From an uncultured Oscillospiraceae bacterium (GTDB taxonomy: Bacteria; Bacillota; Clostridia; Oscillospirales; Oscillospiraceae), in NCBI GenBank assembly GCA_934655875.1, contig CAKUHB010000006.1:1-64000 (forward strand): a stretch of 64,000 bases of DNA, given 5' to 3'. Positions 1 to 7,356 of this stretch are shown here, one piece after another. Positions within the stretch are counted from its first letter, which is position 1; every line of letters begins with the position of its first letter. Below the pieces are notes generated by a model. The model saw only the letters and a list, made by a program, of their open reading frames with translations. It was not told the DNA's origin and ran no database searches. The translations under genes and the position numbers were made by a program.

Positions 1-11
1 TGAGCAGTCGA

Positions 12-416
12 TTATCGCTTGCTGAACTGCGGAGCGCGACGAGCTGCTTTGAGACCGTACTTCTTTCTTTCCTTCATTCTCGGGTCACGGGTCAGGAAGC
101 CGGCGGCTTTCAGCGTGGCGCGGAACTCGGGGTTGACGCTCAGAAGAGCGCGGGCAACGCCATGACGGATGGCGCCGGCCTGACCGGAAACGCCGCCGCC
201 CTCGACGGTGCAGATGATGTCGACCTTACCGACCAGATCGGTTGCAGCCAGCGGCTGACGGACGACCATCTTCAGGGTGTCCAGACCGAAATAATCGTCG
301 ATGTCACGGCCGTTGATGGTGATGGAGCCGGTGCCGCCCTGATAGACGCGGACGCGTGCAACGGAGGATTTCCGACGGCCGGTGCCGTACTGATACTGTC
401 TTTTGCTCTCGTACAT
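12..416 (-). CDS. rpsI: 30S ribosomal protein S9
   Basis: Ribosomal protein S9 of the small subunit, whose C-terminal tail reaches the P site. The 134-residue protein has the expected length and opens with a [13 protein letters not shown] block and ends with the classic basic tail [17 protein letters not shown] strong AGGAGGT site lies just upstream of its ATG. It follows rplM by 17 bases, the standard L13-S9 operon order, and is presumably co-transcribed with it. Identification is essentially certain. Confidence 0.98.
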   Translation of the reverse strand: MYESKRQYQYGTGRRKSSVARVRVYQGGTGSITINGRDIDDYFGLDTLKMVVRQPLAATDLVGKVDIICTVEGGGVSGQAGAIRHGVARALLSVNPEFRATLKAAGFLTRDPRMKERKKYGLKAARRAPQFSKR

Positions 417-433
417 AGTCTGTTACCTCCTGA

Positions 434-862
434 TTAGTCCAAAGTCCAGGCTTCGGGCTTCTGTGCGGCGTTGTTGTGCTCGGCGCCCTTGTAAAGCTTC
501 AGGCGGGTGAGCTCCGCGCGGCCGATGCTGTTCTTGGGCAGCATGCCCTTGACAGCCAGCTCCATGGCGAACTCGGGACGCTCAGCCATGAGCGTGCGGT
601 ACTTGACGTCCTTGAGGTTGCCGATCCAGCCGGTGTGATGATAGTAGTGCTTGTTGTCGAGCTTCTTGCCGGTGAGGACTGCCTTGTCAACATTCACGAT
701 GATGACGAAATCGCCGCAGTCAACGTTCGGGGTGAAGTCAACCTTGTGCTTGCCGCGCAGAAGCTTGGCAGCGGTAACAGCGGTGCGGCCCAGGGGCTTG
801 CCAGCTGCGTCGAGAACGTACCATTTTCTCTGGACGGTCTCTTTCTTAGCCATAGTGGTCAT
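434..862 (-). CDS. rplM: 50S ribosomal protein L13
   Basis: Large-subunit protein L13, an early assembly protein. I chose the ATG at 862 (MTTMAKKETVQRKW, 142 residues), because GGAGG sits 7 bases upstream and the family is about 142-145 residues long; an in-frame ATG 26 codons further up would add a tail foreign to L13. Conserved blocks include PLGRTAVTAAKLLRGKHK and the GMLPKN motif. It is the first gene of the rplM-rpsI operon, preceded by a near-consensus promoter and a leader of roughly 95 bases. Confidence 0.97.
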   Translation of the reverse strand: MTTMAKKETVQRKWYVLDAAGKPLGRTAVTAAKLLRGKHKVDFTPNVDCGDFVIIVNVDKAVLTGKKLDNKHYYHHTGWIGNLKDVKYRTLMAERPEFAMELAVKGMLPKNSIGRAELTRLKLYKGAEHNNAAQKPEAWTLD

Positions 863-964
863 GTTTGTTCCTCCGTTTGAAAACGCGATGTTTTCTTTTA
901 TGATAAAAAGTTTTGACAATTTTTCGGCGCGCATATACAATAGCTCTCGGAAGCGCGCTTACTC

Positions 965-993
965 TTTATATCACACGGGAAATTCCGTGTCAA
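965..993 (-). promoter_or_regulatory. rplM-rpsI promoter
   Basis: On the minus strand, TTGACA (988-993), a 17-bp spacer and TATAAA (965-970): near-consensus sigma-A promoter. The spacer holds a short dyad (ACACGG/CCGTGT). Predicted transcripts start near 958, leaving a leader of about 95 bases before rplM, long enough for an autoregulatory L13 leader, although I could not fold it convincingly. Confidence 0.75.
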
Positions 994-1030
994 GCGCGAA
1001 TTTTCTGATTTTTAACGCAGCACAACGCAA

Positions 1031-1080
1031 GCTCGTGAATGCTTTAAAATGCTCGCAAATGCTCCAAAATGCTCAAATCG
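1031..1080 (+). repeat. 10-bp-phased tandem repeat upstream of ttcA
   Basis: About five consecutive 10-base units that each begin with GCT and mostly end in AAAT (for example GCTTTAAAAT, GCTCGCAAAT, GCTCCAAAAT). The period equals roughly one helical turn and puts A-tracts on one face of the DNA. It lies between the rplM promoter and the ttcA start. Confidence 0.7.
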
Positions 1081-1108
1081 TAAATTTCGGAAAAATGGAG
1101 AACCGGAT

Positions 1109-1828
1109 ATGCAGAATTTTCTGGGCCGTGTCCGCCGGTGTGTGGACGATTATCATATGATCGAGACGGGCGATTCCATCGCTGTCGGCGTGTCGGGCGG
1201 AAAGGATTCGCTGACGCTTCTGGCGGTGCTTGCCGCGCTGCGGAGCTTTTATCCAAAGCCGTTTTCGCTCCGCGCCATCACCATCGATATGGGGCTGGAG
1301 GGGATGGATTTTTCGCCGGTTGCGGATTTCTGCCGCTCCATCGACGTGCCCTATACCATAAAAAAGACGGAGATCGGCCCGATCATCTTCGACTACCGGA
1401 AGGAAAAGAACCCCTGCTCCATGTGCGCGAAGATGCGCCGCGGGGCGCTGAACGACGTGCTGCTGGAGCAGGGCTGCAACAAGATCGCCCTCGGCCACCA
1501 TTTTGACGACGCCGTCGAGACGCTTCTCATGAGTCTTCTCTACGAGGGGCGCATTGGCTGCTTTGAGCCGGTCACGTATCTCAGCCGCACCGGTGTCACC
1601 CAGATCCGGCCCATGCTCTACATTGGCGAAAAGGCGATCGAAGCTTTCGCACAGCAGCAATCGCTTCCGGTCGTGCACAACGTCTGTCCCGCGGACAAGC
1701 ACACCAAGCGGCAGGAGGTCAAGGAACTGCTCGCTTCCCTCCAGGCGCAGTATCCGGACGTGAAGACGAAGATCTTCGGCGCCATGCAGCGCCTTCCGCT
1801 GCCGCAATGGGGCGTGGAAGAGAAATAA
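1109..1828 (+). CDS. ttcA: TtcA-family tRNA 2-thiocytidine synthetase
   Basis: ATP-dependent tRNA sulfurtransferase of the PP-loop (N-type ATP pyrophosphatase) family; TtcA makes 2-thiocytidine at position 32 of some tRNAs using a [4Fe-4S] cluster. Seen: PP-loop SGGKDS (residues 29-34), the CxxC pair C103/C106 in CSMCAKMRRGAL, GHHFDD (129-134) and a third cysteine, C193, in HNVCPAD. That matches the three cluster ligands known for TtcA. I start at ATG 1109 (239 residues), with GGAG 8 bases upstream; an ORF extension to 1049 would run through the tandem repeat. It is a single-gene unit. Confidence 0.85.
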   Translation: MQNFLGRVRRCVDDYHMIETGDSIAVGVSGGKDSLTLLAVLAALRSFYPKPFSLRAITIDMGLEGMDFSPVADFCRSIDVPYTIKKTEIGPIIFDYRKEKNPCSMCAKMRRGALNDVLLEQGCNKIALGHHFDDAVETLLMSLLYEGRIGCFEPVTYLSRTGVTQIRPMLYIGEKAIEAFAQQQSLPVVHNVCPADKHTKRQEVKELLASLQAQYPDVKTKIFGAMQRLPLPQWGVEEK

Positions 1829-1833
1829 CAGAT

Positions 1834-2044
1834 GCAGCCCCGGCAGGCATGCCGGGGCTTGAGACTGTCAAAAACTACGCAAAGCAGTAGGATGACAGAG
1901 CAGCAGGGGAAGAGTGAAGGGGGCAAAAAGCCCCCTTCGCGTTCAATCAACCAGTTTTTCGAACTTTGAAAAAGTTCGAAAAACTGCCGCAGCGGGGCGA
2001 AAATACTTTTTCGACACGCTGCAGCCCCGGCAGACATGCCGGGG
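1834..2044. repeat. Hairpin-rich intergenic repeat flanked by duplicated terminator
   Basis: The 333-bp gap between ttcA and the helicase gene contains no ORF I trust. A 24-base palindromic segment (GCAGCCCCGGCAG...) occurs at 1834-1857 and again at 2021-2044 with one mismatch. The first copy can act as the ttcA terminator; the second is followed by a T run. Between them lie a 9-bp stem with an AAAAA loop (1915-1938) and a perfect 16-bp stem (1952-1967 with 1971-1986). The inner ends resemble each other as imperfect inverted repeats (ACTGTCAAAAA / TTTTTCGACA). No transposase is present, so it looks like a small non-autonomous element. Confidence 0.65.
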
Positions 2045-2082
2045 TTTTTGCGCGGCTTTTGCGTGTTTTTCTCAGAAAGGGA

Positions 2083-2111
2083 TTGGAAATACTCCCAAAG
2101 TGTGTTATGAT
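2083..2111 (+). promoter_or_regulatory. Promoter of DEAD-box helicase operon
   Basis: TTGGAA (2083-2088), a 17-bp spacer and TATGAT (2106-2111), about 50 bases before the helicase start codon. It lies just downstream of the hairpin repeat. Confidence 0.65.
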
Positions 2112-2161
2112 TAAAAAAATTGCGATTTTTCGCCAGAACTTTGAACGAGGAAGTAAGTTGA

Positions 2162-3355
2162 ATGGAACAGAATCTGACATTTGCCGACCTTGGACTGTCG
2201 GAAGAAATTTTGCAGGCGCTGGAGAAGAAGGGCTATGGCTATCCGACCCGCATTCAGGCGGAGGCCATCCCGGAGTTTCTCAAATGGAAGGACGTCATCG
2301 CCAAAGCGCCGACCGGCACGGGCAAGACGTTCGCCTTTGGCATCCCGATGATCGAGCATATCAACGCGGAAAGTGAAGACCTGCAGGGGCTGATCCTCGC
2401 GCCGACGCGCGAGCTTGCCATCCAGATCTGCGATGAGCTGCGCGGACTTCTGACCTATTATAAGAACATCCGCGTGGCCGTGGTCTACGGCGGCGCGAAG
2501 ATCGAGGGCCAGATCAAGCAGCTGCAAAACCACCCGCAGATCGTCGTCGCCACGCCGGGGCGGCTCATGGATCATTACAAGCGCCGCACGCTCACGCTCG
2601 ACAAGGTGCAGACTGTCGTCCTTGACGAAGCGGACCGCATGCTCGACATGGGCTTCTTTGACGACGTGACGAAGATCATCGAAAAGGTCAAAAACCGCCG
2701 CAATCTCGGCCTGTTCTCCGCGACGATCTCGCAGGAGGTCATGACCGTCTCGTGGATGTACCAGCGCGACGAGGTGGAGATCACCGTCCCCGCGGACGTG
2801 GACAACCGCCCGGATATCACACAGTATTCCATCACGTGTCCGCCTCTTGAAAAGGTGGCCATGGTCAGCCGGCTCATCCGCACGCTCCGGCTCGAGCGCA
2901 CGATCGTCTTCTGCAATACGAAGGTCATGTGCCAGCGCCTGCGGGATGACTTAGTCCGCATGGGGCTGGACGCCGACTGCATCCACGGCGATATCCCGCA
3001 GCAGAAGCGCGAGAAGACCATGCGTACCTTCAAGGAGGGCAAGCTCCCCATCCTCATCGCGACGGATGTCGCCTCCCGCGGCATCGACGTCGACGACGTC
3101 GACTGCGTCATCAACTATGACGTGCCGGAGGAGAATGAATACTATATCCACCGCATCGGCCGTACCGGCCGCGCCAAGCGCAAGGGCATTGCCGTGTCCA
3201 TCCTCGGCACGTTCCCGGAGCAGACGAAGCTGGCGGAGATCGCGAAATACTCCCACTACAGCATCCAGCCGGTCAGATTTGCCGAGGACGGCGCCCTCGT
3301 GGAGGAGGAACCGCCGAAGCCCAAAAAGGCGCCGCCGCGCCGCCGCTTCCGTTGA
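2162..3355 (+). CDS. DEAD-box RNA helicase
   Basis: ATP-dependent RNA helicase acting in RNA remodelling, probably ribosome assembly or cold adaptation. All core motifs are present: Q motif (TRIQAEAIP, about 29-37), motif I APTGTGKT (49-56), PTRELA, TPGR, motif II DEAD (155-158), SAT (186-188) and motif VI HRIGRTGR (330-337). At 397 residues it has only a short basic tail (KAPPRRRFR) and no extra RNA-binding domain, unlike CsdA/CshA. A weak GAGGAAG site precedes the ATG. The next gene starts inside its stop codon, so the two are probably translationally coupled. Confidence 0.93.
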   Translation: MEQNLTFADLGLSEEILQALEKKGYGYPTRIQAEAIPEFLKWKDVIAKAPTGTGKTFAFGIPMIEHINAESEDLQGLILAPTRELAIQICDELRGLLTYYKNIRVAVVYGGAKIEGQIKQLQNHPQIVVATPGRLMDHYKRRTLTLDKVQTVVLDEADRMLDMGFFDDVTKIIEKVKNRRNLGLFSATISQEVMTVSWMYQRDEVEITVPADVDNRPDITQYSITCPPLEKVAMVSRLIRTLRLERTIVFCNTKVMCQRLRDDLVRMGLDADCIHGDIPQQKREKTMRTFKEGKLPILIATDVASRGIDVDDVDCVINYDVPEENEYYIHRIGRTGRAKRKGIAVSILGTFPEQTKLAEIAKYSHYSIQPVRFAEDGALVEEEPPKPKKAPPRRRFR

Positions 3356-4236
3356 GAGCGGCAGAGGAGGGCGTGCTGCTTCTGTGCTGTGCGCTCCCGG
3401 AGGAGACGGTGCACCCTCTGACGCTGCCGCAGTTTGAGGAGCTTGGCCGCCGCGTGCGGCTGCTCGGCTCCGGCGCAGCAGATCCGCTGGGCGAGGTCAC
3501 GGCGCGCGAGCTGCGGCGTCTTGGCTATGATGAAGCGCAGAGCGCGCGGATCTTAATGCTGCTGGCGCGCAAGGAGCGGCTGCGGCAGTATCTGGCCGCG
3601 GCGGAGCGGGCAGGCATTCGCCCCGTGACGCGATTGTCAGAAGGCTATCCTGCGCGGCTGCGGCATGCGCTTGGCATGCGCTGCCCGGCAGTTTTGTTTG
3701 CAAAGGGCGATCCGGCGCTCGCGTCGGCGCGCTGCATCACCGTGGTCGGCTCGCGCGAGCTGACGGAGGAGGGCCGGGCGTTCGCCGTGTCGGCCGGACG
3801 GCTGATCGCCGAAGCGGGGCTGACGCTCTGCTCCGGCGGGGCGATCGGTGCGGATCTCGCGGCGCAGGAGACCTGTCTGACACACGGCGGCAGCGCCGTG
3901 ATCTTTCCGGCCGGGCCGCTGACTGACTGCCCGGCACAGGCGCGGACGCTGTATCTGGCCGAACAGGCCTTTGACGCGCCGTTTTCTGCGGCCCGCGCGC
4001 TGACACGCAACCGCTATCTGCACGCCATGGGAGAAAAAACGCTTGTGGCGCAGTGCACGCGCTGCACCGGCGGTACGTGGGAGGGTGCGATCGAAAACCT
4101 CCGCCGCGGCTACAGTCCCGTCTTCGTCCATGCGGACGGCACGGAGGGCGCACGGGCGCTGCTCGCACGCGGGGCCTCGCCGGTGACGGAGCTTCACGAT
4201 CTGGACGAATTGCAGCCCGCACAGCTGCGGTTCTGA
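3352..4236 (+). CDS. dprA: DprA/Smf-like DNA-processing protein
   Basis: Rossmann-type protein of the DprA family, which loads RecA on incoming single-stranded DNA in transformation. Seen: VVGSRELTEEG, LCSGGAIGADLAA, the RNRYLHAMG block that corresponds to the RNR-I-G-LS motif, and a GTWEGA loop, all in the C-terminal 175 residues; the N-terminal part is variable. It is diverged relative to typical DprA and there is no clear C-terminal winged helix. The open frame begins at a TTG that overlaps the helicase stop (TTGA); a GTG at 3373 is an alternative but has GAGGAGG only 2 bases away, so the exact start is uncertain. Confidence 0.75.
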   Translation: MRAAEEGVLLLCCALPEETVHPLTLPQFEELGRRVRLLGSGAADPLGEVTARELRRLGYDEAQSARILMLLARKERLRQYLAAAERAGIRPVTRLSEGYPARLRHALGMRCPAVLFAKGDPALASARCITVVGSRELTEEGRAFAVSAGRLIAEAGLTLCSGGAIGADLAAQETCLTHGGSAVIFPAGPLTDCPAQARTLYLAEQAFDAPFSAARALTRNRYLHAMGEKTLVAQCTRCTGGTWEGAIENLRRGYSPVFVHADGTEGARALLARGASPVTELHDLDELQPAQLRF

Positions 4237-4246
4237 GGGGAAATCG

Positions 4247-5254
4247 ATGAGATATTATTATGGACAGTTATCCAGGCCGCTGCAGGGCGTATACGATGCG
4301 CTGCTGGGCGGCTTTTGCGCGCTCGCGCCTGCCATCCGGGTGCCGCTGCTTGCGCCGGAGGAGCTGGCGGACGTGTATCTGCGGCTGAAGCTCGACGAGC
4401 CGCTGGTGTTCTACGTGAGCAGATACCGGTACCGGTACGCAAGGGGCGCGGCACATATGGAGGTTCTGCCGGACTATCTGTTTGACAAAAATACCATCCG
4501 CACGCAGCAGCAGGCCGTGCAGGCGCGGCTCGCGCGGCTGACGCGGCCGCTGGCCGGGAAAACGGAGCTGGAAAAGGAGCTGGCCGTGCACGATTTTATT
4601 TTGCAGAGCGTGCGCTATGACAAGCTCAAAAAGCCGTATTCCCATGAGATCCTCGGCCCCATGACGCAGGGCGTCGGCGTGTGCGAGGGGATCGCAAAGA
4701 CCGTCAAGGCGCTCTGCGACGCGCTCGGCCTGTGGTGTATCGTGGCGCTGTGCGAAGCGAACCCGGAAAAGGGCATCCGCTACCGCCACACGTGGAACGT
4801 CGTGCGGCTGGGCGGGCAGTATTATCACGTGGACGCGACGTTTGACAACTCCTTGCGGCGCGGCGCGCCGCGCTATGACTATCTGAATCTGGACGACAGC
4901 CATATCTTCCGCGACCATGAGCCGCTCGTCCTGCCAATCCCTGCCTGCACGGACGCGAAGGGCTTTTATTACCGCAGCTGCTCGTTTACGAAGCCTGAGG
5001 AGCTGGAAAAGCGATTGCAGCAGGTGCTGCGCAAAAGGCAGCCGGTCTTTGCGTTTCACTGGCGCGGCGGCGGGCTGAACCGGGAGATTTTGTCCCAGCT
5101 TCTGTCGATCGCGTCCCGGCTGGCGGAGCAGCGGGGCAAGACGGCGTCGTGCTCGGTCAATGTGCCGCAGGCGGTCATCCAGTTCAGCTTTGCAGACGCG
5201 GGCGCTTCGGATATCACCATCCAGCAGGCAAACGAAGCAGAGGAGCCCGCCTGA
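4247..5254 (+). CDS. Transglutaminase-like cysteine protein
   Basis: Member of the transglutaminase-like superfamily, papain-fold enzymes that cleave or transfer amide bonds. The triad is visible as Cys146 in GVGVCEGIAK, His181 in RHTWN and Asp196 in YHVDATFD. The 335-residue protein has no signal peptide or obvious membrane segment, so it appears cytoplasmic. The N-terminal 100 residues and the C-terminal 100 residues have no domain I recognise. GAGGGG precedes the ATG and the gene lies 10 bases after the DprA-like gene, ending a three-gene unit. The substrate is unknown. Confidence 0.8.
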   Translation: MRYYYGQLSRPLQGVYDALLGGFCALAPAIRVPLLAPEELADVYLRLKLDEPLVFYVSRYRYRYARGAAHMEVLPDYLFDKNTIRTQQQAVQARLARLTRPLAGKTELEKELAVHDFILQSVRYDKLKKPYSHEILGPMTQGVGVCEGIAKTVKALCDALGLWCIVALCEANPEKGIRYRHTWNVVRLGGQYYHVDATFDNSLRRGAPRYDYLNLDDSHIFRDHEPLVLPIPACTDAKGFYYRSCSFTKPEELEKRLQQVLRKRQPVFAFHWRGGGLNREILSQLLSIASRLAEQRGKTASCSVNVPQAVIQFSFADAGASDITIQQANEAEEPA

Positions 5255-5267
5255 CGGGCATAAAAAA

Positions 5268-5291
5268 GCCTGCCGCGGGAATGCGGCAGGC
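5268..5291 (-). terminator. Terminator of hpt (convergent)
   Basis: Nine-base stem GCCTGCCGC/GCGGCAGGC with a 6-base loop; on the minus strand it is followed by a run of six T, so it chiefly ends hpt. It may also stop the converging transglutaminase transcript. Confidence 0.8.
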
Positions 5292-5300
5292 AGGAAAAAC

Positions 5301-5852
5301 TTATTGATAGCATTCGGGCTTCAGGACGCCGATGTACGGAAGGTTGCGGTAGTAATTCGCGTAGTCGAGACCGTAGCCGACGACGAACTCGTCCGGGATC
5401 TCAAAGCCGCACATGTCGGTCTTATAGCTCTCGGGATGGCGGGTGGCCTTGTCGAGGAAGGAAATGGTCGTGATGGATGCGGGGTTGCGCGCGCCGAAGA
5501 GCTGGCGCAGGTACTGCATGGTCAGGCCGGAGTCAATGATATCCTCGACGATAACGACGTGGCGGCCGGTGATGTTGTTGTCCAGATCCTTGATGAGCCG
5601 GACGACGCCGGTCGACTGGGCCGACGCGCCGTAGCTCGAAACGGCGATGAAGTCCATGTCGATGGCGCAGTTCATGCAGCGGCAGAGATCGATGTAGAAA
5701 AACGACGCGCCCTTCAGAACGCAGACCAGCACAGGGCGCTTGTCGCCAAGCTTCGCGGTCAGATCGGCGCCGAGCTGCTCGACGCGGGCGGCGATGGCTT
5801 TTTCGGTATACAGGATCCGTTCGATGTCCTGTTCGGGCGTTCTGATGAGCAT
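5301..5852 (-). CDS. hpt: Hypoxanthine phosphoribosyltransferase
   Basis: Salvages hypoxanthine (and often guanine) to IMP/GMP with PRPP. The PRPP-binding signature VIVEDIIDSGLTMQYL is intact, as are LKGASFFYIDL and the C-terminal FVVGYGLDYA. I begin at the ATG at 5852 (183 residues, typical length), which has GGAGG 5 bases upstream; the longer frame would add 16 non-conserved residues. It diverges from purA, so salvage and de novo adenylate synthesis genes sit back to back. Confidence 0.95.
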   Translation of the reverse strand: MLIRTPEQDIERILYTEKAIAARVEQLGADLTAKLGDKRPVLVCVLKGASFFYIDLCRCMNCAIDMDFIAVSSYGASAQSTGVVRLIKDLDNNITGRHVVIVEDIIDSGLTMQYLRQLFGARNPASITTISFLDKATRHPESYKTDMCGFEIPDEFVVGYGLDYANYYRNLPYIGVLKPECYQ

Positions 5853-5898
5853 AGCATCCTCCAAAATGACCGGCGGCGCCGGTGTTGTCAACGTTCCC

Positions 5899-5927
5899 AT
5901 TATAGCGGGCAGGCGTCAATAAGTAAA
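5899..5927 (-). promoter_or_regulatory. hpt promoter
   Basis: Minus strand TTTACT (5922-5927), 17-bp spacer, TATAAT (5899-5904), about 47 bases upstream of the hpt ATG. Confidence 0.7.
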
Positions 5928-5986
5928 ATAGATAACACTAATCTGCTATATAAACGGCGCTTATCGCGAGCATAAACAAACAGTGA

Positions 5987-6015
5987 TTTACATTTCGGAA
6001 TAAATCGCATATAAT
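5987..6015 (+). promoter_or_regulatory. purA promoter
   Basis: TTTACA (5987-5992), 17-bp spacer, TATAAT (6010-6015). The leader to the purA ATG is only about 50 bases, so there is no room for a purine riboswitch. Confidence 0.75.
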
Positions 6016-6070
6016 CTGCCCGGAATGAAAAAATAAGGCCAAATTGCGGAAAAATAAGGAGTAAAAAGCT

Positions 6071-7345
6071 ATGAGTAACTGTGCAATCGTAGGCATCAAC
6101 TGGGGCGACGAAGGCAAGGGCCGCATGGTCGACCTCATCGCGAGAGATTATGATATCGTCTGCCGGTATCAGGGCGGCAATAACGCCGGCCATACCATTG
6201 TCAATGAATACGGCAAATTTGCCCTGCACCTCATCCCCTCCGGCATCTGCCTGCCGGGCGTCGTGAATGTCCTCGGCAACGGCGTCGTCATCGACCTCGA
6301 AAGCCTTTGGGGCGAGATCGAGACCCTGCAAAAGGCCGGCGTGCCGGTCACGCCGGAGAACTTCAAGATCTCCCAGCGCGCGACCATCGTCTTCCCGTAC
6401 CACCGCGCGCTCGACGGTCTGGAGGAAGCGCGTCTGAAGGACAAGAAATACGGCTCCACCCTGCGCGGCATCGCCCCGGTCTATTCCGACAAGTATCAGA
6501 AGAAGACCATCATGGTCGGCGAGCTGCTGTATCCGGAGTATCTGAAGAAGCGTCTGGCGTCCATCCTCGAGTGGAAGAACCTGACCATCCAGAACGTCTA
6601 CGGCGCCGAGCCCTATCAGCTCTCTGACATGCTGGCCTGGTGCGACGAATTTGGCTCCAAGCTCGCGCCCTATATCTGCGACACCACCAAGTATCTCTAT
6701 GACGCCCAGAAGGCCGGCAAGAACATCATGTTCGAGGCCCAGCTCGGCGCGCTGCGCGATATCGACTTCGGTATCTTCCCGTACACGTCCTCCTCGTCCT
6801 CCAATGCCGGCTACGCCTGCGTCGGCGCGGGCATCCCGGGCAGCCATGTGGACCGCACGGTCGGCATTGTCAAGGCGTATTCCACCTGCGTGGGCGAAGG
6901 CCCGTTCACCGCGGAATGGTTCGGCGACGAAGCCGAGCAGCTGCGCGTTGCCGGCGGCGAATACGGCGCTTCCACCGGCCGTCCGCGCCGCGTCGGCCCC
7001 ATCGATCTGGTCGCGACCCGCTACGGCTGCCAGATCCAGGGCGCAACCGAAGTCGCGCTCACGAAGCTGGACGTCCTGTCCTACATGAAGGAAATCCCCG
7101 TCTGCACGCAGTATGAAGTAAACGGCGAGAAGACCGACGACTTCCCGTTCACCGCTGTTATTAACGAGGCCAAGCCCGTCCTGACGACTGTTCCCGGCTG
7201 GGGCTGCGATATCTCCGGCGTTCGCAAGTATGAGGATCTGCCGCAGGCCGCCCGCGATTACGTCGAATATATCGAAAAGGCCATCGGCGTGCATATCAGC
7301 TATGTCTCCGTCGGCGCAGGCCGCGACGAGATCATCTACCGCTAA
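6071..7345 (+). CDS. purA: Adenylosuccinate synthetase
   Basis: Joins IMP and aspartate using GTP to form adenylosuccinate, the first step from IMP to AMP. The P-loop-like GDEGKG is at residues 12-17, followed by the GGNNAGHT block; STGRPRRVGPIDL near residue 300 is the characteristic C-terminal motif. The length, 424 residues, is normal. AAGGAG precedes the ATG by 9 bases. The N-terminal signature reads GINWGDEGKG, a mild variant of the usual GAQWGDEGKG. It is followed by purB after 11 bases, giving the complete two-step IMP-to-AMP branch. Confidence 0.97.
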   Translation: MSNCAIVGINWGDEGKGRMVDLIARDYDIVCRYQGGNNAGHTIVNEYGKFALHLIPSGICLPGVVNVLGNGVVIDLESLWGEIETLQKAGVPVTPENFKISQRATIVFPYHRALDGLEEARLKDKKYGSTLRGIAPVYSDKYQKKTIMVGELLYPEYLKKRLASILEWKNLTIQNVYGAEPYQLSDMLAWCDEFGSKLAPYICDTTKYLYDAQKAGKNIMFEAQLGALRDIDFGIFPYTSSSSSNAGYACVGAGIPGSHVDRTVGIVKAYSTCVGEGPFTAEWFGDEAEQLRVAGGEYGASTGRPRRVGPIDLVATRYGCQIQGATEVALTKLDVLSYMKEIPVCTQYEVNGEKTDDFPFTAVINEAKPVLTTVPGWGCDISGVRKYEDLPQAARDYVEYIEKAIGVHISYVSVGAGRDEIIYR

Positions 7346-7356
7346 AAGGAGCCGCC

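Noticed and set aside
1031..1080. CRISPR-like array
   Set aside because: Repeat unit is 10 bp without spacers, and no cas gene is near.
1834..2044. Insertion sequence
   Set aside because: No transposase frame inside; the element is too short and is reported as a non-autonomous repeat instead.
6016..6070. Purine riboswitch before purA
   Set aside because: Leader of about 50 bases and no visible conserved core.
5900..7294. 464-codon minus-strand open frame opposite purA
   Set aside because: Mirror of purA codon bias; PurA motifs are on the plus strand.
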